From NCBI GenBank assembly GCA_905221615.1, contig CAJNDT010006134.1, positions 194,501 through 258,500 of the forward strand: a stretch of 64,000 bases of DNA. Direction: 5' to 3'. Each line of letters starts with the position of its first letter. Positions within the stretch are counted from its first letter, which is position 1. The notes under the pieces are model-generated. The model ran no database searches, had not been told where the DNA came from, and saw only the letters and a list, made by a program, of their open reading frames with translations. Of the stretch, positions 32,401 through 39,917 are shown piece by piece. A program made the position numbers and the translations under genes. This DNA comes from Symbiodinium sp. CCMP2592 (taxonomy: Eukaryota; Sar; Dinophyceae; Suessiales; Symbiodiniaceae).

Positions 32401-35387
32401 TTGCCCGGCGATTGACCATTGCCGGGGCCTTTGGCGCCGCCTTTGGCGCCTTTGGCCTTGCCTTTGGCATCTGGCGAGCTTCTGTCAGGCTGGGTGGCAT
32501 GGGCGCTGGAGGCAGCAGAAGAATCCTCCCCAGCGGGTGCGTCGGACGCTTTACCATGCTGACGCTTGCGCCGTTTCGGCCCAGGCTGTTCAATCTCCGA
32601 TCCTTGCCTGTCGCCAAGCGAGAGGCCCTGCAGGGCTTCCTGGATGGCTTTTTGCACTGCGGCCTCGATGAAAGCACGGATGTTCGAGGCGAAATCGGGC
32701 CCCAAGATACTGCCAATATCTAGATTGAAACCGCTCTTACCCTCGGATCCCTTGGGTCCTGGATTGCTCGCTTCACCGACACGCACCCCCACGAGGGGCG
32801 ACCAACAAGTTTGCAGCCGAGGAATACAGGCCAAGGGCAGTGCACACCCGACCCACATGGCAACCTCAAAGATGCAATCAAGAACTCCCGGGTCCTGGGT
32901 ATCACTGGTCACGCTGCGCGGTCTCAGGAGGTCCGGGTGCCTCGCCTCAGGTTGAGTCAAGTCGGCATAAACATTTTCATGGTGCTTAGCGCTCCTAGCA
33001 GCTGTCTCGGTACCTAGGGATATACTCGGATCTTGCGACCTACTTGAACCCACGGTACCAGTTGACAGCGCAGTGTGCAGCCACAACAGATCGGGATTAA
33101 GGTGCGAAGCGGTATCATCGCAGCAAATGGCATCAGAGGATTCGGCGCTCCAAGGAGAGCAGGAGACACTAAGGGATATGCTTGGATCTTGCGATCGACC
33201 TGAACCCTCCGTGCCCTGCAACCCTGTATGCTGCCTGCGTCGGTCACTTTCAGCAAACTGGTCCCAAAGTGCAAACCAGCCCGCACTCCCAATGGATATT
33301 CTAGGGTCTTTCGACCGACCTCGACCATCAAGCGTGCAAGGCAGTCTTTCCTCATTGAAATTGGCAGCTTCACCGACCAAGCCTGGGCACAACCTGATCG
33401 AGAAGCCAAAGCACTGGTCACTAGCGGCAGTGATGTCCTCACACAGCAACCCTCGAGAAATAAACCCACCTAAGGAGTGGGAGGACCTAAACCCTAGGGG
33501 GGTGTGGGGAACGATGTTTTCATCTGCGACGCCTCGCCAAGCAGGTACCTTGCACGAGTCTCCCGAAGAGACTCCCAGCCAAAGCCCACGGGACTTGAGG
33601 TCGTCATCGTCTTCATTGCCAGGTGCTGGCATGCACACGTATACCCCACCTAAACCACCTAACGGGGAAGAGGACCTAAACCCAAGGGGGGAAGGAGGGG
33701 CAAAGGCGGCACAGCACGGAGACTCCGCTAAGGGGTCTGGCAGGTAGTAGCTGCCTGCATCACAAGTGTCTTCCCACACAACTGCACCGTCGCAGCGATC
33801 AAATGTCCTGCGTCTGTCGTCGTTGCGGAACAGCCTGCACTCGGGAAACCCACAAAACCCACCTAGGGGGGAAGAGGTCCTAAACCCAAGGAGGGCGGAA
33901 GGTTCGTCGTCGTCGGTGTCTGGTAGGCACACGGATGACCCACTAAACCCACCTAGGGAAGGGAAGGACCTAAACCCTAGGGGGGCAGCAGGGGCGGTGG
34001 CAGCACAGCACGGGTACCCACTAAGGGATTCGTGAGGCCTAGACCCGAAAGAGAAGAGGGGAACCCCTTCGGCACCACAAGCAGTGGCGCAGCAAGCTCG
34101 GTCGGGTGCGTCATGTTCCTGCCGGGCATGACTGCCTGCATCTTGGTTGTCCTCCCAGACGATCGTCGTCCTGTGATCCCATCTCGAGTCCTCAACGTCG
34201 TCACCGAAGTCGATGAAGCTCTGGCCGCCGAGTCCATTCCGCCGCTTGCCATGGCAACAGTTGAAGCTACCAAAAGGGGGCCCAGAACGGGCCGGTGGCG
34301 GGTTAGGGCTCGGGAGTGGCCTCGCGGGCTCTTCATTTTCTTGTTTCGACCAGTTTTCACAGGGGATGGGGCTGGCCGTAAACTCACTTCTTTGCCCTTT
34401 GCGGGTCTTGTTCTGAGTCTTGAAATCAGTCACACTTGCTATGCCTACATGGTGGCTGCTGTCCTGAATCATGTCGCTCCTGATGAGTAACTGGTCACCT
34501 CTGTCATCACTGCATGCAGGTTGGCACTCCTTGTCGCTACCATCTCGTTTCAAGAAGAGGTTGTCCTGAAACACGGTCACGGGCTCGTTGTAGTGGTCCT
34601 GCGGAATCGCCGGGGCTGGGTAGAAGAACTGGCCGCCACCTTCGCTTTCTTCCGCAGCTCGATCAGGGCCTGTGAGGTCCATCGTCGTCAAGCCTTGCCC
34701 CGTCCTGACACCAAGGCTGCTCCTAGCAAAGGCACCGGCAACAACCTCCAGGTCAGGGCATTTCCTTGCATTGTCCAGGAAAGCCTCCTCGACTTCTTCA
34801 GCAGAAGGGCCGCCGCTGATCGTGGGGTGGCAGTCACCCTCCTTGGTCCCAGCAGCTGTCCTGCCCTCCTTGTCGACATTGCTCGCGAAAGCCCGCAATC
34901 TGCAGGCTGGGCCCTCCTTGGAGAGCCTGGGTGGGCTGTCAACGCAGCCTGTCTCTAGGCACACACCATACAAAAGTCCACGTCGCCACAAACAGCTGCA
35001 AAGGAAGAGGTCACGCTCACCACTTGCAGGGTCATGGCAGTCAGGGGCATGAACAGCATGTGCAATTTCACTCGAAACATGTGTGCCATCCAACACCCGA
35101 AGGCGCAGGACTTCCCTCATCACTTCATGTTTCTGTTGTGCCAAAATGGCATGGATTCTCCACAAAGGCGTAGTACCAGAGAGGTTGCCCTTCTCGAAGG
35201 GAAACCGCAACTTTCGACCGTCAACCCAAACGGCGAAGTATGGAACATGTGATTTCTCTGGAACTTTGGGTAGGGAAAGTTCAGGGGTCGTGTCGAGTAT
35301 GTACTTCAACTTGTGCATATAGTAGTCGCGCGCCATGCCACCGGACGACGGAGCCATCACTGGAGCACAGCTTTTTCTAAACGGCAA
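29445..35387 (-). CDS. LINE ORF1: repeat region, NPGP motif, OTU protease, zinc fingers
   Basis: 1980 codons. The N-terminal third has degenerate repeats (LGFRSSSPLGG about 5 times, then GRSQDPSISL about 4 times). Residues 867-878 read VRVGEASNPGP, which resembles a 2A-type NPG/P site but lacks its usual acidic residues. A Lys/Gly/Ala-rich basic stretch follows. Near 1480 an OTU cysteine-protease domain starts with TDGNCLFHAAS (candidate catalytic Cys) and closes near 1598 with FNGSHYEWL (candidate His). The end carries C2H2-like fingers (CPLC...HYKAHH near 1745, CPIC...H near 1800) and CLNCCGPF near 1915. Likely roles are RNA binding and a protease/deubiquitinase step, inferred from domains only. 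The start lies 58 bases after the spliced-leader relic. Confidence 0.85.
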   Translation of the reverse strand: MPFRKSCAPVMAPSSGGMARDYYMHKLKYILDTTPELSLPKVPEKSHVPYFAVWVDGRKLRFPFEKGNLSGTTPLWRIHAILAQQKHEVMREVLRLRVLDGTHVSSEIAHAVHAPDCHDPASGERDLFLCSCLWRRGLLYGVCLETGCVDSPPRLSKEGPACRLRAFASNVDKEGRTAAGTKEGDCHPTISGGPSAEEVEEAFLDNARKCPDLEVVAGAFARSSLGVRTGQGLTTMDLTGPDRAAEESEGGGQFFYPAPAIPQDHYNEPVTVFQDNLFLKRDGSDKECQPACSDDRGDQLLIRSDMIQDSSHHVGIASVTDFKTQNKTRKGQRSEFTASPIPCENWSKQENEEPARPLPSPNPPPARSGPPFGSFNCCHGKRRNGLGGQSFIDFGDDVEDSRWDHRTTIVWEDNQDAGSHARQEHDAPDRACCATACGAEGVPLFSFGSRPHESLSGYPCCAATAPAAPLGFRSFPSLGGFSGSSVCLPDTDDDEPSALLGFRTSSPLGGFCGFPECRLFRNDDRRRTFDRCDGAVVWEDTCDAGSYYLPDPLAESPCCAAFAPPSPLGFRSSSPLGGLGGVYVCMPAPGNEDDDDLKSRGLWLGVSSGDSCKVPAWRGVADENIVPHTPLGFRSSHSLGGFISRGLLCEDITAASDQCFGFSIRLCPGLVGEAANFNEERLPCTLDGRGRSKDPRISIGSAGWFALWDQFAESDRRRQHTGLQGTEGSGRSQDPSISLSVSCSPWSAESSDAICCDDTASHLNPDLLWLHTALSTGTVGSSRSQDPSISLGTETAARSAKHHENVYADLTQPEARHPDLLRPRSVTSDTQDPGVLDCIFEVAMWVGCALPLACIPRLQTCWSPLVGVRVGEASNPGPKGSEGKSGFNLDIGSILGPDFASNIRAFIEAAVQKAIQEALQGLSLGDRQGSEIEQPGPKRRKRQHGKASDAPAGEDSSAASSAHATQPDRSSPDAKGKAKGAKGGAKGPGNGQSPGNVGKGRGKEGGKPAEVGNGRGKGDGAKGKDQPRAAEAQPTDEWQTVDRRKPQASWSLRSSDWTAPAVNFDAVADELEKTTGVYKAVVLCGPGQADLLATLLLGSKRPHGVVAVTPDHPDASARCPGAIGNSCVFKQVHFHHISTAGIDLPGPKVAAARAQKVMPAKTAVLYVRIYKRYVSKATWKDVIASPQRAFHTWVAQQHMKVQDSWGWAKEQAQGEDHKVYALFRVPEADVTAFVALSGRDGIFIDPPRWISFPSFVVQWAEKEPKESDLDFLQRVRTVEAPYGIIVGRRGLGKRVARDANQAITRMWMLEHAPFDWSAAQALEAVSSIFAEVTMTRQQRTRKGINFFFKAAHTTDHDVVALPFDDGDQTEIMWCRWAPVRARPQAQTIRTNGSWSLLPPRDPFGDTTKVAQVVQPDEDENQPEDDAAMKSANSKEAAQEAKEAKDEKDAKRGSPSKGTSTAKRTCTETRDLPKGMVQESAPTDGNCLFHAASSALAHVLKTKPEPHSVLRAKVAQHFTKHKERYELAWDREMPNKAPASSFTEYINAIAEVGTWSGHLELAALGRIFDVKFVIYPRSPDLEVCAVHVQQRKRVVVLVFNGSHYEWLRPVDKLPQELRDVVTAPPKVPMRGGGKTSSVGTSAAASKHSVWTLPSQRSCSHKSVWTKAQVTISSGQGSVWTEPGSPADQGRSEDVSVLPAASETTAVASHDQHDGELFTGPQPPTDRQIRYWGRAGLCLDRKTAVVCPLCPFRATAKNAIARKTMLYSHYKAHHPGQVPSGVLHGRRQPSLIRAGRGQTLHWKCPICNFGIVAQDAFSKSADAVTADKRAHCTQAHPDTSWKKFKALDRASTIEKAAVTRRGRECIKRLSKAKGTDLEGFRLFCWPRAAPSKTFKAQGGLAASFGWMCLNCCGPFRTSGDALSHAKRGLCNKETAQKKAKRRVKAIDALAKAHGKNTPPGGKKQRESKLLQQARDIFNLPFS

Positions 35388-35445
35388 GCACTGTTGGCAG
35401 CCGTCCTACCCTACGACACCCAGCTTTGATCGCGTGGAGATCGTG

Positions 35446-35459
35446 CTTGAGCCAAAGCC
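35446..35459 (-). promoter_or_regulatory. Spliced-leader relic at the LINE 5' end
   Basis: The first 14 bases of the LINE read GGCTTTGGCTCAAG. The last 11 match the 3' part of the dinoflagellate spliced leader (...CATTTTGGCTCAAG), directly after the target duplication. This is what reverse transcription of a trans-spliced mRNA, stopping just short of its 5' end, would leave. Confidence 0.75.
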
Positions 35460-35475
35460 TCTTCAGTAGCGCTTC
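35460..35475. repeat. LINE target-site duplication, right copy
   Basis: TCTTCAGTAGCGCTTC, identical to 24661-24676. Confidence 0.95.
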
Positions 35476-38310
35476 GTTGGACTGGTTGTCAGTGTAGCCC
35501 CGGATGGCCACCTTGGAGGTCTTCTTAGCATCCCCTTCCGGTACCCAGAGCCTCACACCAACCAGAGTAGCCAGTAGCTCCAGTGCGGCTATGACCTTGT
35601 TCGGGTCTCCCTTAGCGAAGGCCCAGGGGGCCCATTCCTTCTTCACCTCTAGCGAGAACCAGGGACCGTGGCAGCCGTCCACTAGCTCGAGGAAGCCCCC
35701 AATCCAGGCACGTCCGTTCTCGGCCTTAGCGTCGGTGTAAAAGGAGAGCGGTGCCGCCCCGTCCAATAGCGAGGCCGGCTTCTGGAGACGGCCCCCCGCT
35801 GCTAAACGGTCTGCTAGCCAGCCACAGAGGACGCGAATCATCGTGGGTAGCGTGAGGATCCCCAGCTTCCCTTGTACGGCTGAAGACCAGGCGTGTAGCG
35901 GTCCCAAGAAGGGGCGCTCCCAGTCTAGCGCCATGGAAGCGAACCCCAGGCGCCCTAGCCCCTGCGCAAAGGGCCGGGCCTCGCACTTCCCGTCACGGAC
36001 TAGCTTCCGTAGCCATTCCACTAGCCAGTCGGTTCTCTTCTGAGACAGACCTAGCCTCCAGGTGGAGTACTCCGTCTCCATGCCTAGCCACTCCACCCGA
36101 AATCCCCCCCTCGTCTTGGCCCACTTGAAGGGGTACCCAAGACTAGCGAGGAAGAGATAGCTTAGCGGGATCCCCATGCGCCCTCTAGCCCCCCGGCCCA
36201 AGGACTCGAGGTCGTCGGCATAGAGGAGCATGTCTAGCGGGAACGATGGCCCTAGCAGGTGGTACGTGAGCCGAAGCCCACACGCCGCTATGCGGGTCCA
36301 CCAGTAGCTCGCGCAGGATAGCCCGAAGGTCCCCACCAGGTTAACGTAAACCGTCTGGCTGTCGGGGTCCCCCGGTGTAGCTTCCTCGGTGTCGATCTGA
36401 CACCCCAGGTAGCCATGCTCTCCTTCAGCATGCTTGTAGCGTCGGTGAGCCTTAGCGATGTCGCCCACCACGGAGAAAGCCACCTCGTTAGCGTCGATGT
36501 GTTCCCGAAGTAGCTGCTTCTTCTCCCTAGCTCCCGGGGCCCGGATCTTATCCCTGCACTTGATGCGGTGGTTGACCCGGACCCCGTGAGTAGCGTCGTG
36601 GATCATCCTCTTCTTTCCACTAGCTTCGTCCTCGACGATGACAGCTAGCGCGGCGATGGCTCGATGCTCGCCATAGCGGGCTTTGAACTCGCCTAGCGTC
36701 ATCTTGACCATGAGGCCCTCCGCCACGTCCTCTTCGAACTTCTCCCTAGCGAACTCCCGGTACTCCTCCACCGAGGAGTAGTTCGGGACCCAGGCTAGCG
36801 CCGCCTCCCAAGGGGCGTTCTCCAAGGGCCACTTTAGCTGTTCCTCGAAGACGTGGGGAGTGCGTGGTAGCGGGTCTCTCACCCCCACCGGTAGCCCCTC
36901 CTCGGCCTGGAGGAGGAAGTCCCTGTCGGGATCGCCGGCCGCGGTCAGTAGCGCCCGAATGAGGCGGAGGTATAGCGGTTGCCCCGGGGCCACCTTCAGC
37001 AGCTCCGGGTCCCCCAGGTCGTTAGCTTCCAGCCACTCTTTCCAGATCAAGCGTAGCTGCTCCTGGAGGTCTTCGGAGCTAGCCAGGGCACAGCCCTTGG
37101 CCCCTCCGGCCGCCATTCGGAAGGCTTCCTTCTCTAGCTCCGCCTCCGAACCCACCTTAGCGAGGATCACCTCCATCATCTTCTCCCGTAGCCAGTTCCA
37201 GTTGGGACCATCGGCATAGCTGCGGGTAGCGTGGGGCCAGCGTCCTGGGGAGCAGAGGCCCCCACCATCGTGGTAGCTCTTGTTGCCACCTAGCTGTTGG
37301 CAGGTCCTTGGTGGTCCTGAACCCCCTAGCACTCGCGGACCCTCCGGCTCACAGGTCGGGAAGGTCTCGGGTAGCGGGCACTCCGGCCTAGCGCCACCCC
37401 CCTCCCCCTGGGCAGCGGTAGCAGGGTGCTGGCAGGAGTCCAGAATTAGGGTAGCCAGCCACTGGCACATCCTAGCGGGCCACTTCTCGGAACCTGAGGT
37501 CTTGAAGGGGCCCTTAGCGGTGCGTTTGAACATGCGACCCAAGGTAGCAGCAGAAGGCAGCGGTCCTGTGTAGCAGCCCTTTTTGTCATAGCACGGCAGG
37601 CCTTCGTGCACAAAGTCTGGCATAGCGGAAGAACACTTCAGGAGTAGCCGTGTAGGCTTAGCGTATGGCGTACCAAAACTAGCCTGGTGGAAGGCCACGG
37701 TCCGTAGCCCCTTTTCCAGAAGGGTGGCTAGCGGCGGCCACTGCCACATAGAGGCCGGCCGTGCTCCTTTGCGCGGGCCCTTAGCGAGGGCACCAAGGTC
37801 CTCGGGCTGTTCCATGGCCAGGAAGGTAGCTGCACCATCGGCCACGAGATTAGCGACCTCAAAGCTGAAATCCGCAAAAATGTTGCCTAGTATAGCTCGA
37901 TCGCGCTCTGCAGGTGTCACCGTCTCCAGGCCTCGGGGGAACTCGTAGCTGCGCACCGGGCGGGGCCCTTGGAAGTTAGCCCAAGGCGCCCTGGAGAAAC
38001 TAGCACATGGCGGGGAGAGAACCACGGCATGGAACTCTTTGCTAGCGATCCGGTCCAGGTAGCTTTGCCGGATCTTGGGGTGGCTGAGGTCGTATCTAGC
38101 GTGCCGTAGCAGGTCGACACATTCGACCCGCACATCTTTCGCGAGCTCTGCTGCTAGCTGGTGCAGGCAGTGCGCCACATCTAGCCGGCGTGAGGTACCT
38201 GAGAAGAGGTACAGCACCCGTAGCGGCTTTGTCGGCGTAGCGGCCGGCGCTGCTGGCGTAGCGGCCGGTGAGTCTGGCGTAGCATCCCCCCCGGGGGGGG
38301 TCACAGGCAC
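35460..38310 (-). pseudogene. Methyltransferase-like / reverse transcriptase / RNase H protein (first part, cut by the LINE)
   Basis: About 950 codons up to the LINE; the frame runs on into the LINE leader and stops at 35377. Residues 30 to about 290 resemble a DNA cytosine-5 methyltransferase core: LYLFSGTSRRLDVA (motif I-like), VVLSPPCASFSR near 96-107 (the PPC motif IV), FLAMEQPED (motif VI-like), FGTPYAKPTRLLL near 215 (motif VIII-like). The reverse transcriptase lies at about 540-800 with RMIHDATHGVRVNHRI, VGDIAKAHRR and LYADDLESL near 694. RNase H starts near 845 (SFYTDAKAENG, ALELLATL, GYTDNQSNEALLK) and is finished by 24338-24676. A start at 38310 lies 24 bases after the gag stop in another frame. 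Whether the methyltransferase is active is unknown. Confidence 0.8.
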
Positions 38311-38334
38311 TGAGGGCGCAGCCGCCGTAGCGGG

Positions 38335-39564
38335 TCAGTTGGAGGGCTTGTCCTCCTTAGCTGCGTCGGTCTGCTTGCTCGGGCACTTGGTAGCTGGGTG
38401 CTTGCCGAAGCATAGCGAGCAAACGTGCTCGAAGTGGCACTTGCTGCCATTCTTGCATCCCTTAGCATTGTAGCGGAAGCAGATGGGCTTCCCCTGCGGG
38501 GTGCGATCGGCACCCAAGCGTTTCTTAGCTTTGCCCCCTTTGGGGGGGCCGTCTTTGCCTTTGCCCTTCCCCTTGGGGGTCTTAGCGGGCCGGTCCTCCG
38601 TGGAGGTCCAGGGCTGCGGCCGCTTGGCATGGAGGGCGAGCGGCGTCGTGAAGTGCCGCTCCTTCACGCTAGCGTCCTTGTAGGCCAGGACTAGCGCAGC
38701 ACCGAAGGAGTAGCCGGCTGTGGCCATGACCTTGTAGGCGTGCTTCCTGATAGCGTGCTCGTAGCTGAGGACCAAGGTCCACGGGGGCACTAGCGACCCC
38801 GAGTCGGCACTGGACCGGAGACCATAGCAATAGTCTCCGAGGAGATAGTCTTTATAGCGCTCGAAGAGGGCCATGTTGACATCCTTTAGCTCCTCTCGAT
38901 TGGGGTGTTTTAGCTGCATCATAATTAGCGTGTTCTGGAGGACCGTGAGCCGCAGCCGTAGCTGCTCCGGCCCAGAGGGCATGGGGGCCCTAGCTCCGCC
39001 CTTCTTCATGGATAGCGTGCCATTGCCGTTCCAGACGGGCAGTAGCGTGTCAGGATCCCACTCGTCCCGGCTGATGACCTCGGTTAGCGGCTCCGCTCGG
39101 AACTCGCCAGATTCGAGCTCACCTAGCTTCTTCTCGATGTACTCCTTAGCGGGAGTTTGCTTGTCCTCCAGGTCTCCGAACTTAGCTGTGAAGGCCTGGC
39201 GCATGGCCATGTAATCCGTAGCGGGGATGGGCTTCGCCCAATCCCGGACCTCATGTGTAGCCTCCGCCTCCGCTTGCCGCTCGGAGCGGGAATTAGCGGT
39301 CCGCCATGCGATGGTGACCCCCGCGGCCTGAGCGCGGCTAGCGAGCGAGGTGGACGGCTCAATTGCAAAGCTGTCTTTTAGCATCTTCTTGAGGTCCGCC
39401 TCATCTGTTGCCGAGGCTGCGAACTTAGCGACGGTATCAATACCGTTGGAAAAGAGCTCGGATTGGATAGCATCCGAGACTTTATGTTGCACTAGCAGGA
39501 AACGAAGCTCGCTGCTTCCGAGGGCTAGCTTCTTCGCCAGAGCCTCTGCCATGGTAGCCGGCAC
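38335..39564 (-). CDS. Gag-like zinc-finger protein of the split-direct-repeat element
   Basis: 409 codons, intact. The N-terminus is acidic/alanine-rich (MPATMAEALAKKLALGSSEL), the middle is charged with no recognised fold, and a Lys/Gly-rich basic stretch (KTPKGKGKGK) follows near 330. The C-terminus has a CCCH finger (CFRYNAKGCKNGSKCHFEH, about 357-375) directly followed by a CCHC-like knuckle (CSLCFGKHPATKC). Such fingers bind RNA, so a nucleocapsid role is the natural reading. It is the first ORF after terminal repeat A1 and is followed by the polymerase ORF. The CCCH finger is of the same type as in the Copia Gag of this window. Confidence 0.8.
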   Translation of the reverse strand: MPATMAEALAKKLALGSSELRFLLVQHKVSDAIQSELFSNGIDTVAKFAASATDEADLKKMLKDSFAIEPSTSLASRAQAAGVTIAWRTANSRSERQAEAEATHEVRDWAKPIPATDYMAMRQAFTAKFGDLEDKQTPAKEYIEKKLGELESGEFRAEPLTEVISRDEWDPDTLLPVWNGNGTLSMKKGGARAPMPSGPEQLRLRLTVLQNTLIMMQLKHPNREELKDVNMALFERYKDYLLGDYCYGLRSSADSGSLVPPWTLVLSYEHAIRKHAYKVMATAGYSFGAALVLAYKDASVKERHFTTPLALHAKRPQPWTSTEDRPAKTPKGKGKGKDGPPKGGKAKKRLGADRTPQGKPICFRYNAKGCKNGSKCHFEHVCSLCFGKHPATKCPSKQTDAAKEDKPSN

Positions 39565-39752
39565 GACGGGCCCTACGCTACCCTAAGGAAAAATGTGAAA
39601 AGAAAAATTCCTGCTAGCACATTGGGGAAAAGCTCCTAGCGTGAGAGTGTGTCTGGGAGTGCCGGTCGATAGCTTTCGCTGAAAGGGGTCACTGCAGCAG
39701 AGAGCGGCCCTAGCAGCACCACCGACCCCGGCCCCGGCCCCCCCCAAGACTA
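39565..39752 (-). other. Leader between repeat A1 and gag
   Basis: 188 non-coding bases with TAGC at a density similar to the coding part, and a GGCCCCGGCCCC run near 39728-39743. Confidence 0.6.
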
Positions 39753-39917
39753 GCTTCACCGGCCATGTGCAGACACTCTAGCAAACAGACAAGCTTCGTT
39801 CTGTTTAGCTTCAGAGGAAAACCCCTTCGACGTTTTCTAGCGAAACACCTTCGATGTTTCCCAAAGGGATACTGGCGCTAGCATACACTGTCGTACCTCG
39901 TCCCTCGGCACGAGTGC
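39753..39917 (-). repeat. Terminal repeat A1 of the split-direct-repeat element
   Basis: 165 bp, same as A2 (23971-24135). Its outer edge cuts the Copia ORF after the codons for GSEDPDGDFG. Confidence 0.95.

Larger units (their letters stand above)
24677..35459 (-). mobile_element. Full-length LINE (non-LTR retrotransposon), 10.8 kb
   Basis: Bounded by a perfect 16-bp target duplication. In element orientation: a spliced-leader-like start (35459-35446), a leader of about 60 bases, ORF1 (1980 codons), a 62-base gap, ORF2 (1302 codons: apurinic-type endonuclease, reverse transcriptase, RNase H), a 3' region of about 800 bases, and a short A6 tail. Both ORFs are open, so this is the youngest insertion of the nest and may be active. 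OTU-type proteases in LINEs are known, for example in the Dualen/RandI group; the exact clade cannot be set by eye. Confidence 0.92.
23682..39917 (-). mobile_element. Split-direct-repeat retroelement (DIRS/Ngaro-like)
   Basis: In element orientation the order is A1 (39917-39753), gag, methyltransferase-like/RT/RNase H, B1 (24321-24136), A2 (24135-23971), a 79-bp spacer, B2 (23891-23682). B1 and A2 touch exactly. This A1-ORFs-B1-A2-B2 layout is the split direct repeat known from Ngaro and PAT elements, whose RT/RNase H is also of the kind seen here. Removing the LINE and one target copy leaves about 5.4 kb. No tyrosine recombinase frame is present. The whole element, and only it, is dense in TAGC on the + strand. 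It interrupts the Copia ORF without an obvious target duplication. Confidence 0.8.

Noticed and set aside
25474-35387. LINE ORFs taken as host genes
   Set aside because: The perfect 16-bp target duplication, A tail and interrupted RNase H frame show that the whole 10.8 kb is one insertion.
38075-38473. Plus-strand frame of 132 codons antisense to the methyltransferase-like start
   Set aside because: No domain; it is antisense to a frame with ordered motifs and shares its composition.
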